A DNA stretch of 64,000 bases from assembly GCA_012034405.1 (NCBI GenBank), contig JAAVLZ010000002.1:159915-223914 (forward strand). The letters are read 5' to 3'. Of this stretch, positions 34,489 through 43,371 are shown in pieces. The notes under the pieces are model-generated. The model did not search any database, was not told the origin of the DNA, and worked only from the letters and a program-made list of their open reading frames with translations. The first letter of the stretch is position 1. The number at the start of each line of letters is the position of its first letter. The stretch is from Oscillospiraceae bacterium HV4-5-C5C. Lineage in GTDB: Bacteria > Bacillota > Clostridia > Saccharofermentanales > Fastidiosipilaceae. The translations under genes were made by a program, and so were the position numbers.

Positions 34489-35674
34489 GAATCAATACCT
34501 GGAAACGGGAGATAAGAAAAGCTGTTTTGGATGTACTGCTTGTGTCGTTGGCTGCCCGGCATCAGCAATTCAAATGAAAGCAGATGCTGAGGGCTATTTG
34601 TATCCTGTGGTGGATGAAGCGCTATGTATTAACTGCTCAATCTGTCAAAAAGTATGCCCGGTAACGAAACATGAAGAGGGGAGTTGTCAGGGTGTTATAG
34701 CGGCCAAGTCCAAAGATGATAACGAACGTTTTAAGAGTACATCAGGAGCGGTATTTCCGCTTTTAGCAGAATATGTCTTAAATAGAGGTGGGCTAGTTTG
34801 TGGGGTTGTTTACGATGATAACTTTAATGTTGTTCATATATTAACAAGCAAGCCTGTTGAAATGCAGAAAATGCGTGGTTCAAAATATGTGCAAAGTAAT
34901 CTGGGCACTATCTTTGCAGATATATATGAAGCGCTGGCATGCAGGATGGTTCTTTTCAGTGGTACCCCTTGCCAATGCGATGGCTTGAGGCAATACTTAT
35001 TATTCAAAAAGGCTAACCTGGAAAATCTATATTTGGTTGACTTGATTTGCGGGAAAACCCCAAGTCCTAAAGTTTGGTCTGACTATGTTGACTATTTGGA
35101 ACGGACGTATAAAGGGAAATTGACATCGTTTACTTGCCGGAGTAAAGCTGGTGGTTGGCAATACCCATACTCTCAGGTCACTATTAATAATGATGATATT
35201 AGCGCGAGAGTTAATAAAGATTGTTCTTGGATGCAATTGTTTACAATTTCTGAATTAAGCCGCCCCTCTTGTTATGTTTGTCCATATACAAAGCTTAACA
35301 GAAATAGTGACTTGACTATAGGCGATTTTTGGGGGGTGGAAAAGAGTCTACCGAAATTCACCGATAATCATGGCATTAGTTTGTTGCTTATTCATAACTC
35401 AAAAGGGAAAGAGCTTTTTGATGGTATCCAAAGTGATTTATATTGGATTAACAGCAATAAAGATGATTGCTTACAAAACCGACTGATTGCGCCCTCACCT
35501 GAGCCTGAAGAGAGATCTGCATTTTGGGACTTGTATCAAAAAAAAGGAATTGATGCTGTCATAACTACACGAGGTCGGAGATCTCATGTGAAAATAATTG
35601 TGCTGAAATATTTATTACCTATGGCTAGACGATTGAAACTTTATGATGTCCTCTGGACTATATATCATCAATAA
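34472..35674 (+). CDS. F420-hydrogenase/dehydrogenase beta-subunit-like 4Fe-4S protein
   Basis: 400 residues from GTG 34472 (AGGGG five bases upstream). Two ferredoxin-type clusters: CFGCTACVVGCP (about 18-29) and CINCSICQKVCPV (about 52-64). The rest follows the coenzyme F420 hydrogenase/dehydrogenase beta-subunit domains: MRGSKYVQSNLG, LFSGTPCQCDGL, LVDLICGKTPSPKVW and a later CYVCPYTKLNRNSDLTIGDFWG. The family includes flavin-dependent oxidoreductases, but copies in glycan loci next to pyruvyl transferases have no settled reaction. Clostridia generally lack F420, so another flavin or electron donor is likely. Confidence 0.85.
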   Translation: MKHVSKNQYLETGDKKSCFGCTACVVGCPASAIQMKADAEGYLYPVVDEALCINCSICQKVCPVTKHEEGSCQGVIAAKSKDDNERFKSTSGAVFPLLAEYVLNRGGLVCGVVYDDNFNVVHILTSKPVEMQKMRGSKYVQSNLGTIFADIYEALACRMVLFSGTPCQCDGLRQYLLFKKANLENLYLVDLICGKTPSPKVWSDYVDYLERTYKGKLTSFTCRSKAGGWQYPYSQVTINNDDISARVNKDCSWMQLFTISELSRPSCYVCPYTKLNRNSDLTIGDFWGVEKSLPKFTDNHGISLLLIHNSKGKELFDGIQSDLYWINSNKDDCLQNRLIAPSPEPEERSAFWDLYQKKGIDAVITTRGRRSHVKIIVLKYLLPMARRLKLYDVLWTIYHQ

Positions 35675-35690
35675 ATGAGAGGTGTAGATT

Positions 35691-36590
35691 TTGAACCCAA
35701 AAGTTAATATTCTTTTAGCTACATACAATGGAAGTTTGTATATCAATGACCAAATTGAGAGTATTCTCAGTCAGTCGTACAAGAACATAAACTTATATAT
35801 AATTGATGATTGTTCTTCGGATAACACAATAGAAATAATCTGTCGATTTTCTGATAAGAGAATAATACTTATCGATAATAATAAAAAATATGGTTACCCC
35901 GGCGCATTTAATTATTTGCTAAAGAATTGTTCTGATGCTGATTATTATTGTTACGCAGATCAAGATGACATATGGAATAGGGATAAAGTTGAACGTGCAG
36001 TTAATATGATGGAAAAATATGAAAGGTCAAACCCTAGTCTATATTTTGCTGATTACATAATATGCGATAGTCAACTCAATCCGATTAGGAGATCGTGGAC
36101 AGTTCCAAAACCAATAACATTTTATAATAGTCTTTTTCAGTGTTATGCTTATGGATTTACAGTTATGTTTAATCAAGCACAACGTAAGCTTTTAATTTCG
36201 AGCATGGATAAAGTTAAGCATCCACAAAAAGATTACTGGAATCAGATGATTGCAATAGGTATGGGGAGAATTATTCATGATAATTATATATGTGCAAATT
36301 GGCGAAGACATGGTGAAACAACATCACCAAGCACAGTGAAAAAGCTTAGCTTTATGATATGGAGATATAAACATTTTTTGCTCGAGGATAAATTCAAAGA
36401 TTACCATGATATGCTTGATGACTTCTATAAAATTTTCTATAACGATTTGAGCGTTGAAAATAGACTAGTTGCCGAACTCTTTGCTTCTAAAAAACATCGC
36501 TTAATGAAAGTGTTTTTTCCACATAGACTAAGAAATTCACTAAGCGATGAAGTACTGTTAAGACTAGCTTTCCTTATAGGAAAACTATAA
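35691..36590 (+). CDS. Glycosyltransferase family 2 (GT-A)
   Basis: 299 residues from TTG 35691, preceded by GAGAGGTG. Inverting GT-A fold: NILLATYNGSLYINDQIESIL at the start, IDDCSSDNT (nucleotide site) and ADQDDIW, which contains the metal-binding DxD. WRRHGETTSPS near 235 resembles the C-terminal H-G-x-x-T region of rhamnosyltransferase-type enzymes. Donor and acceptor are unknown. It lies 16 bp after the Fe-S protein gene and 2 bp before a flippase gene. Codon use is AT-rich like its neighbours. Confidence 0.88.
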   Translation: MNPKVNILLATYNGSLYINDQIESILSQSYKNINLYIIDDCSSDNTIEIICRFSDKRIILIDNNKKYGYPGAFNYLLKNCSDADYYCYADQDDIWNRDKVERAVNMMEKYERSNPSLYFADYIICDSQLNPIRRSWTVPKPITFYNSLFQCYAYGFTVMFNQAQRKLLISSMDKVKHPQKDYWNQMIAIGMGRIIHDNYICANWRRHGETTSPSTVKKLSFMIWRYKHFLLEDKFKDYHDMLDDFYKIFYNDLSVENRLVAELFASKKHRLMKVFFPHRLRNSLSDEVLLRLAFLIGKL

Positions 36591-36592
36591 AT

Positions 36593-37834
36593 ATGATGTT
36601 ACATGATAAAACAAAAATATATATATGGAATATGATTGGAGGAATAGTTAATTCTACAATTTCAATCATCTCAGTTATGGTCATTATTCGCCTAACCAAT
36701 ACCTACTATAGTGGGCTATTTTCGCTTGGCTTTGCTAATGCCATGCTCTTACAGCATGTTGGCAGTTTTGATTCCAGGAGTCATCAATGCGCTGATGCCA
36801 AGAGTCACTTTACTTTTAGCGAATATTTATCTTTTCGCCTTCTTACCTGTGGATTAATGGTTATTGCTACTGCTGCTTTTATTCTACTTAATCACTACTC
36901 TGCTGATCGGGCTTTAATTACTGCTTTATTGGCATTATTTTGTGTCTTTACCAATATTTCAGATATTTTTCAAGGGTTAGCTCAAAAGAATGAACGGCTA
37001 GATATTTCAGGACAGTCCATGTCGATCAGGACAATTGGCGGACTGCTCCTGATGACTGCCTTGTTAGTAGTTACTAAAAATTTATATATTTCCGTTATTG
37101 GACTGATATTGGCACAGATAGCAGTTATTCTCTTTTTTGACATTCCCAAAACCAAGGCCTTTTCAGATCCACATCTGAATTTCTCTTATAAACAGATGAA
37201 ACTCTTATTTGTGCAAACCTTTCCTTTGTTCCTATCCCTGTTCTTACAGGCATATATATACAATATGCCTAAATATGCCATTGATCATTATCTATCATTG
37301 GATGCCCAGGCAATCTATGGCATTTTATTTATGCCAGCGTCAATTATTTCCTTATTTGGTAGTTTTATTTTCAGGCCTGTTTTAACTCATCTCTCTAGCC
37401 TTTGGTCTGAAAAACAGTACCTTGATGTTATAAAAATGTGCCTGTCCAGAATTGCTGTCTTATTAGTCCTAACCTTGATGCTTGCGACTGCTGGTTTTTT
37501 TGTGGGAACTCAAGTATTGTCTTTGCTTTATACTCTTGACCTAAGTCAATATCGCAGCGTTTTAGTGATTATCTTAATCGGGGGGGGCGTTACCGGAGTA
37601 TCTAGTTTACTGTATTTCATGGCAACTGCTATGCAAAAACAGTATAGGATGCTGCTCTGCTATCTTGTATCTTTTATTGCTTCGATTATGGTTTCGTTTC
37701 CACTGGTGAAGCGCTGGGGATTAATGGGTGCTGCTTGGAGCTACCTGCTTTCCTGTGTCATTCTCAACATTTCTATCATTGCCCTTATGTTTATAACGAC
37801 TAAACGAGCCGTTAAAGCCAAGAATAATGCGTAA
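36593..37834 (+). CDS. Polysaccharide flippase-like protein (PST/MATE type), first copy
   Basis: 413 residues with about 12 membrane helices. The N-terminal pattern IYIWNMIGGIVNSTISIISVMVIIRL followed by YYSGLFSLGFANAML is typical of Wzx-type transporters that move undecaprenyl-linked sugars across the membrane; RSHQCADAKSHFTFSEYLSFR in the first loop is also family-like. It is shorter than the second flippase at 44966 and not similar in its loops, so it is not a recent duplicate. Start codons are consecutive ATG triplets at 36593 and 36596. The gene begins 2 bp after the preceding glycosyltransferase. Confidence 0.75.
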   Translation: MMLHDKTKIYIWNMIGGIVNSTISIISVMVIIRLTNTYYSGLFSLGFANAMLLQHVGSFDSRSHQCADAKSHFTFSEYLSFRLLTCGLMVIATAAFILLNHYSADRALITALLALFCVFTNISDIFQGLAQKNERLDISGQSMSIRTIGGLLLMTALLVVTKNLYISVIGLILAQIAVILFFDIPKTKAFSDPHLNFSYKQMKLLFVQTFPLFLSLFLQAYIYNMPKYAIDHYLSLDAQAIYGILFMPASIISLFGSFIFRPVLTHLSSLWSEKQYLDVIKMCLSRIAVLLVLTLMLATAGFFVGTQVLSLLYTLDLSQYRSVLVIILIGGGVTGVSSLLYFMATAMQKQYRMLLCYLVSFIASIMVSFPLVKRWGLMGAAWSYLLSCVILNISIIALMFITTKRAVKAKNNA

Positions 37835-37848
37835 TTGGAGGAAATGAA

Positions 37849-38997
37849 ATGCCAGAAACATATTGCTTCATATCCGCGCAATACCTGCCAACTGCGGGAG
37901 GGGTGGAACGATATACTTACAATATGGCTAAGGAACTGATCCATCGGGGGCATCGCGTCATAGTAGTAACCAGTACCTTGCCTGGATTATCTGATTATGA
38001 AGTCACCTTTGAAGGCATAATTATTTATCGCGTGCCTGCGCTATTGTTACTCAATGGACGAATGCCGTTAAGCTATCCGGGGAAAAAATGGCGTGACACT
38101 TGTAAGGCGCTGGATCAACAAAATATAAGCCGGATAGTCATCCAGACTAGATTATACACATTATCAATTATGGGTATGAACTACGCTTCAAAAAGACATA
38201 TCCCTTTTATTCTGATTGAACATGGCACCAACTATGTTGGCATTCAAAACAAACTGCTTGGTTTTGCTGAAAGACAGTATGAAAATCTGATGATGAGTAT
38301 TGCCCGGCGAAAAACAACTGAGTTTTTCACGGTGTCAAAAGCTGGCTTTGAATGGCTGAAACGCTTCCAGATCAAAGCAAAAGGTGTTTTGTATAATTCG
38401 GTCGATCCCGATGCAATTCAGCGCTATCTGAGTGAACCATCAGAAGATGTACGCACGCGATATTCAATTCCTGAGACGCATACGCTTATTTGTTATGTGG
38501 GACGCCTGATTCCTGAGAAAGGCGTCTTACAACTGATAGATTCGGTCCTGGATATGAAAGAGCTGCCTATCACCCTCTTAATTGCAGGAAATGGCCCTTT
38601 GTTATCCAGCCTTCAAAGCCGTAAGCTTCCTTCAAATATCATTTTAATGGGTGAAATTGAACAACGGGACGTGATGCATCTATTAAGAGCAAGTGATATA
38701 TTTTGTTTACCTTCCGATGCGGAAGGCTTTCCTACAAGTATTCTAGAGGCGGTTATATGTCGATGTTACGTTATCACGACGACCTTTGGTGGAGCCAAAG
38801 AATTGATTTCTACCCCCGAATATGGTAGAAGTATATCCAGTAACTCGAAAGAAGCGATAAAAGAAGCGTTATTAGATGCAATTACGCATACTGAGATGAG
38901 GCAGATTGCAATTAATAATGCCTACCAACGCTTTTTTGAGCAATTTACCTGGAACATCACTTGTGATAATTTGGAAAATCTCAATTGGAGGCATTAA
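37849..38997 (+). CDS. Glycosyltransferase family 4 (GT-B)
   Basis: 382 residues. Retaining GT-B enzyme: N-terminal domain with YLPTAGGVERYTYNMAKEL (the glycine loop), C-terminal donor domain with YVGRLIPEKGVLQLIDS, LIAGNGPL, and SDAEGFPTSILEAVICRC, the E-x7-E donor motif. GGAGGAAATGAA precedes ATG 37849. Substrates unknown. The gene ends one base before the TTG start of the next glycosyltransferase, whose ribosome site lies inside this gene. Confidence 0.92.
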   Translation: MPETYCFISAQYLPTAGGVERYTYNMAKELIHRGHRVIVVTSTLPGLSDYEVTFEGIIIYRVPALLLLNGRMPLSYPGKKWRDTCKALDQQNISRIVIQTRLYTLSIMGMNYASKRHIPFILIEHGTNYVGIQNKLLGFAERQYENLMMSIARRKTTEFFTVSKAGFEWLKRFQIKAKGVLYNSVDPDAIQRYLSEPSEDVRTRYSIPETHTLICYVGRLIPEKGVLQLIDSVLDMKELPITLLIAGNGPLLSSLQSRKLPSNIILMGEIEQRDVMHLLRASDIFCLPSDAEGFPTSILEAVICRCYVITTTFGGAKELISTPEYGRSISSNSKEAIKEALLDAITHTEMRQIAINNAYQRFFEQFTWNITCDNLENLNWRH

Positions 38998-38998
38998 T

Positions 38999-39733
38999 TT
39001 GCGACTTTTAGTAATTATTCCGGCATTTAATGAGGCGGAATGTATTGATCAAGTCATTAATCAATTTTTGATAACCTGTCCTGATGTTGATTTTATCATT
39101 ATCAATGACGGGAGTTCAGATGATACGGCTAATATCTGTCAGCGCAAAGGCTATCCAATTCTTAATCTCCCTGTTAATCTTGGGCTGACTGGTGCATTTA
39201 TTACTGGAATGAAATATGCTTATCTGAATCATTACGATGCGGCCTTGCAATTTGATGCAGACGGCCAACATCCAGCCGCCAGCATTAGTGAGTTTGAAAA
39301 GTACCTGAACCAAGGCTATGATATTGTAATAGGTAGTCGATTTGTCACTGAAAAAAAGCCCAGATCACTACGCATGTTGGGGAGTAATATAATATCCTGG
39401 GCCATCTTGATAACGACTGGCAAACGGCTGGGTGATCCAACAAGTGGTATGCGGATGTACAATAAAAGAATGATTCGTGAATATGCAACCCAGATGAATA
39501 TGGATCCAGAACCTGATACCGTCAGTTATCTCATCAAACGTGGAGCTCTAGTAAAAGAAATACAGGTAAGTATGCAAGATCGTATTGCAGGCTCAAGTTA
39601 TCTGACAACAGTAAAAAGCTTGATATATATGACTCGCGTTACTATTTCAATTCTTTTGGTACAGCGCTTCAGAGGTGGCAATCAGTTGCATCCTGAGCAT
39701 ATATCTGTTGATAGAAAGGAACAAACGATATGA
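38999..39733 (+). CDS. Glycosyltransferase family 2, polyprenyl-phosphate (DPM1-like) type
   Basis: 244 residues from TTG 38999, chosen because GGAGG lies seven bases upstream and because the sequence from here (LRLLVIIPAFNEAECI) is a normal GT2 start; the longer frame from 38906 reads the preceding gene out of frame. Motifs: INDGSSDDT, FDADGQHP (DxD), IGSRFV, and a C-terminal GDPTSGMRMYNK as in dolichyl- or polyprenyl-phosphate sugar synthases. It probably loads a sugar on a polyprenyl phosphate for an outside-acting transferase. It overlaps the DUF2304 gene by ATGA, a pairing that is frequent in bacteria. Confidence 0.88.
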   Translation: MRLLVIIPAFNEAECIDQVINQFLITCPDVDFIIINDGSSDDTANICQRKGYPILNLPVNLGLTGAFITGMKYAYLNHYDAALQFDADGQHPAASISEFEKYLNQGYDIVIGSRFVTEKKPRSLRMLGSNIISWAILITTGKRLGDPTSGMRMYNKRMIREYATQMNMDPEPDTVSYLIKRGALVKEIQVSMQDRIAGSSYLTTVKSLIYMTRVTISILLVQRFRGGNQLHPEHISVDRKEQTI

Positions 39734-40077
39734 CTTTGGCGCTGCGCTTATTTTTATTTATTGGAGCGGTACTAACATTATTGCTTTTCCTTGTTCAGAT
39801 TCGCAAAAAACGATTAAAAATACAATATGCTATTTTCTGGACGTTCTTTTCTTTCTTTCTTGTTATACTAAGTATATTCCCAACCATTTTAGTATTTTTT
39901 TCAAAACTACTTGGCGTTCAATCTCCGGCAAACTTACTTTTTGTCCTGACTATTTTTGTACTGGTCTTAAAACTCTTTCAAGATACACTTAAACTGTCTT
40001 CTTTAGAGCATAAACTCATGACTTTGGCTCAGGAATTTGCCTTACTGAAATATGATAAGCATAATCGTGATGAATGA
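39730..40077 (+). CDS. DUF2304 small membrane protein
   Basis: 115 residues with three hydrophobic helices (about 4-22, 33-57 and 65-85) and a charged C-terminal tail. Length, RKKRLKIQYAIFWTFFSF and the helix layout match DUF2304. The family usually sits next to DPM1-like glycosyltransferases, as here (4-bp overlap), and may help anchor or handle the polyprenyl-sugar; no direct function is proven. A promoter is not evident between it and glf. Confidence 0.85.
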   Translation: MTLALRLFLFIGAVLTLLLFLVQIRKKRLKIQYAIFWTFFSFFLVILSIFPTILVFFSKLLGVQSPANLLFVLTIFVLVLKLFQDTLKLSSLEHKLMTLAQEFALLKYDKHNRDE

Positions 40078-40160
40078 TGTTACCGGAACTAATTACAGAT
40101 AGGTTAGCTATATTATCATAAATAAACTAATACTATTATAATGAATAGGAAGGGAAATAT

Positions 40161-41258
40161 ATGATATATGATTACCTGATTGTGGGTTGTGGTTTGTTTG
40201 GTGCGACCTTTGCCCATCAAGCTACGGCTGCTGGTAAGACCTGTCTGATTATTGAGAAAAGTCACCACATTGCAGGCCATATTCACAGTGCTAAAGTAGC
40301 AGACATAGACGTTCATGTATTTGGCGCGCATATATTTCATACCGGTAATGAGCGGGTCTGGGCTTATGTCAATCAGTTTGCGACATTTAATCGATTTACC
40401 AATGCGCCTATAGCCAATTACAAAGGTAAAATTTATAATCTTCCCTTTAATATGAATACGTTTTACCAGATGTGGGGTGTTACCACTCCAGCGGAAGCTT
40501 TGGCTAAGCTAGAAGAACAGCGGGCGGAGGTTCAGGGAGAACCGGCCAATCTGGAGGAACAGGCTATCAAACTGGTAGGACGGGATATCTATGAAACACT
40601 GATCAAGGATTATACGGAAAAACAGTGGGGAAGACCCTGCAAGGATCTGCCGGCATTTATTATCCGGCGGCTGCCGGTACGTCTGATTTTTGATAACAAC
40701 TACTTTAATGACCCTCACCAGGGTATTCCCGTAGACGGCTATGACGCCATGGTGCAGGCCATGTTAGGTGATACAGAAGTACGCTTGGATACAGATTATT
40801 TTAGTGACCAGGCATATTATGACAGTCTGGCTGATAAAGTATTATATACTGGACCAATCGATCAGTTCTACAACTACCGTTTTGGGTATCTGGAGTATCG
40901 TTCTCTGCGCTTTGAGACCGAGACGCTGGATCAGCCTAATTATCAAGGTAATGCGGTCATCAACTATACAGACGCAGATACGCCTTATACTCGGATTATT
41001 GAACATAAGCATTTTAATTTTGGAAAGCAGGCAAAGACTGTCATTACCCGGGAATATCCGGCAGAATGGCAGCCAGGTGACGAGCCATATTATCCGGTGA
41101 ATAACGCAGCAAACCAAGCTTTGTTTGAACGATATAAGCAGCTGGCCATTTTAGAAGAAAAAGTCTTTTTTGGCGGTAGATTGGCAGAATACAAGTATTA
41201 CAATATGGATCAGGTGATTGACTCTGCTCTGCATTTAGGTGATCAGATAAATGGGTAA
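40161..41258 (+). CDS. glf: UDP-galactopyranose mutase
   Basis: 365 residues, standard length. Flavoenzyme that converts UDP-galactopyranose to UDP-galactofuranose. The FAD-binding start is YDYLIVGCGLFGATFAH; GAHIFHT, WAYVNQF, NLPFNMNTFYQMWG, YTEKQWGRPCKDLP and the C-terminal FFGGRLAEYKYYNMDQVI are all diagnostic. AGGAAGGG precedes the ATG. Base composition is richer in G+C than in the flanking glycosyltransferase genes, so it may have a separate origin. It implies that the polymer contains galactofuranose and that one of the nearby transferases uses it. Confidence 0.97.
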   Translation: MIYDYLIVGCGLFGATFAHQATAAGKTCLIIEKSHHIAGHIHSAKVADIDVHVFGAHIFHTGNERVWAYVNQFATFNRFTNAPIANYKGKIYNLPFNMNTFYQMWGVTTPAEALAKLEEQRAEVQGEPANLEEQAIKLVGRDIYETLIKDYTEKQWGRPCKDLPAFIIRRLPVRLIFDNNYFNDPHQGIPVDGYDAMVQAMLGDTEVRLDTDYFSDQAYYDSLADKVLYTGPIDQFYNYRFGYLEYRSLRFETETLDQPNYQGNAVINYTDADTPYTRIIEHKHFNFGKQAKTVITREYPAEWQPGDEPYYPVNNAANQALFERYKQLAILEEKVFFGGRLAEYKYYNMDQVIDSALHLGDQING

Positions 41259-41304
41259 CAGTCATAAGGAACTATTCCGCTTTTAAGGTTGGTATTACAG
41301 CTTG

Positions 41305-41313
41305 TGATATAAT
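41305..41313 (+). promoter_or_regulatory. Extended -10 promoter inside the glycan cluster
   Basis: TGA followed by a perfect TATAAT (41308-41313); no clear -35. It lies in the 218-bp gap after glf, the largest gap in the first part of the cluster, and could drive the second half. Confidence 0.5.
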
Positions 41314-41476
41314 CTGAAAGAATCATTACGGCTTTTTAATAGAACCTAGCTTTGAGTATGGTAATGGCTGGATGGCTGGAAATGAAATAACGGCCATATA
41401 GGTCTATTCGTGATGAGTTAGTCTCTATTGAGTAAGCACTATTTAACAGTCATGAAAAACTAAGGGTGATTTAGCT

Positions 41477-42232
41477 TTGAGCAAAGTATCTGTTGGCGTG
41501 GTTACATATAATAGTAGAGATGTTATCTCGGATTTACTAGATAGCATAATTGCAAATACCATTTTTGTAACTTACAAAATATATGTTGTGGATAATCATT
41601 CCTCTGATGGTACGGCTGATTACATTAAGACTCACTATAAAAACATTACGGTTATATCACTTCCTTATAATGGAGGCTTTGGCTATGGCCACAACCAGTT
41701 ACTAGACGTAATTGACTCTGATTATCATGTGATTATTAATCCTGATATCGTCTTAAAAACTGATGTAATTTCCAGTTTAGCTGAATATTTGGATGAACAT
41801 CCTAATGTAGCAATGGTCACACCCAAGATCGAGAACGCTGATGGCAGTGAGCAAAGTTTGCCTAAAAGAAAGCCCACCTTTAAATACCTTGTCTCTGGGC
41901 GACTCAAAGGAGATAGATTCCAGCAATTAAGAGATGAATATACAATGAAAAATAGCTCGAGCCAAGAACCCTTTGACATTGAGTTTTCAACTGGCTGCTT
42001 TTCTATGATCAGAACAAGTGTTTTCAAAGCAGTTCATGGATTTGACGAACGCTATTTTATGTATATGGAAGATGCGGATTTGTCTTTACGTGTACGCCAG
42101 CTAGGCCGAGTTATGTATAACCCTTCCGTCAGCGTTATCCATAAGTGGGAACGAGCAAGCGCAAAGCATATTAAGTTTTTACTCACTCACATAGGATCCA
42201 TGATTAAATTTTTTTGGAAATGGAAATCGTAA
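41477..42232 (+). CDS. Glycosyltransferase family 2, rhamnosyltransferase-like
   Basis: 251 residues from TTG 41477. GT-A motifs: VGVVTYNSRDVISDLLDSI, VDNHSSDGT, LPYNGGFGYGHNQLL, INPDI in the DxD position, and a C-terminal GFDERYFMYMEDADLSLRVRQLG with the ED-D catalytic region. This layout is common to dTDP-rhamnose-using transferases such as those in rhamnan and O-antigen loci; together with rmlABCD in the same locus it is a fair candidate for adding rhamnose. AAGGGTGAT lies upstream of the TTG. Confidence 0.88.
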   Translation: MSKVSVGVVTYNSRDVISDLLDSIIANTIFVTYKIYVVDNHSSDGTADYIKTHYKNITVISLPYNGGFGYGHNQLLDVIDSDYHVIINPDIVLKTDVISSLAEYLDEHPNVAMVTPKIENADGSEQSLPKRKPTFKYLVSGRLKGDRFQQLRDEYTMKNSSSQEPFDIEFSTGCFSMIRTSVFKAVHGFDERYFMYMEDADLSLRVRQLGRVMYNPSVSVIHKWERASAKHIKFLLTHIGSMIKFFWKWKS

Positions 42233-42314
42233 GACAATTACTAATTGTGACGAATTATATTATTTGGACCGTATCCATGATGGGTTTATCTGTCTGCAAT
42301 GGAGTAACGTATTA

Positions 42315-43319
42315 ATGTATAAAATATCAATTGCAATGACAACATACAACGGCGCTCGGTTTATAGCGCAACAATTGCTTTCCCTTTTAAATCAGGAACG
42401 GCAAGCGGATGATGTCGTTATTTATGATGATCATTCCACTGACCTAACTGCAAGTATTGTACAGTCTTTTATTGACTCACATCAATTAAACGCTAGCTGG
42501 AAATTATACATCAACGCTAAAAATGTAGGGTTTAAGCAAAACTTTTTTAATGCTATATCAGCCAGCACCGGGGATTTGATATTTCTTTGTGATCAAGATG
42601 ACCTTTGGGACGCTGGTAAGCTTCAAACTATGGAGCAAGTGTTTTTAAGGAATGATAGAATTATGGCTTTATGTTCTTCATTTCGAATAATTGACCAGGC
42701 AAATGGAATTATGCCAATGAAATCTAAAAAGAAGTACGCAAATAATAACTTGTTCCGCATCAATCAGGTATTGCAAGTTGGCGACATAGTAAAAATAAAA
42801 TTTGTGCAAGCCTGTAATAATAATATTTCGCCAGGCTGTACAATGGGATTTAGGTCTTTGATCAAGTCTGTATACCTGAAGAATACGTCCTTAACCATTG
42901 AACATGACTGGGAATTGAGTTTTATTGCGGCGTGCATGGACGGTCTGTATTATTTAAATCAACCATTAATAAGCTATCGGGTACATACGAACAATACAAT
43001 TGGCTTGGACCAAGTGATGCATGAGCCTTCGGCGATAGAAAGAATAGTTGGTGATAGACAGGAAAGAGCAGCTTACTTGGCATCGCATGTAAGAGCTTTT
43101 CAGCAGTATAATAATATGATTGACAAGGGAAAAAGAAGGATCTTGTCTGATGAACTGGTATTTGCTGAAACAAGAGAAAGAGCTTTAGCTTCAAAATCTC
43201 TTAAGCTGCTTCTAAAGCTATATCACTATAATCGATACTATCGGATTGGTACTAGTTTGGCAGGCAAGTTATCAGATATTATATTTATCCTTTTACCGGA
43301 CTCCTCAAAACCGACATAA
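42315..43319 (+). CDS. Glycosyltransferase family 2
   Basis: 334 residues from ATG 42315, preceded by GGAG ten bases upstream; a start at 42264 would add 17 residues that do not fit the family. Motifs: ISIAMTTYNGARFIAQQL, YDDHSTD, LCDQDDLWDAGKLQ (DxD plus W), and the downstream HDWELSFIAA and YRVHTNNT. Similar in layout to the enzymes at 35691 and 43372. A hydrophobic C-terminal segment (ISDIIFILLP) may touch the membrane. Donor unknown. Confidence 0.86.
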   Translation: MYKISIAMTTYNGARFIAQQLLSLLNQERQADDVVIYDDHSTDLTASIVQSFIDSHQLNASWKLYINAKNVGFKQNFFNAISASTGDLIFLCDQDDLWDAGKLQTMEQVFLRNDRIMALCSSFRIIDQANGIMPMKSKKKYANNNLFRINQVLQVGDIVKIKFVQACNNNISPGCTMGFRSLIKSVYLKNTSLTIEHDWELSFIAACMDGLYYLNQPLISYRVHTNNTIGLDQVMHEPSAIERIVGDRQERAAYLASHVRAFQQYNNMIDKGKRRILSDELVFAETRERALASKSLKLLLKLYHYNRYYRIGTSLAGKLSDIIFILLPDSSKPT

Positions 43320-43371
43320 CTATGTCTAGTTTTAGCTGGACATGTAATCTAATGAAAGGTATGGAACAAAC

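Noticed and set aside
40137..40142. Perfect TATAAT just before glf
   Set aside because: A transcript starting from it would begin at the ribosome binding site; AT-rich background explains it.
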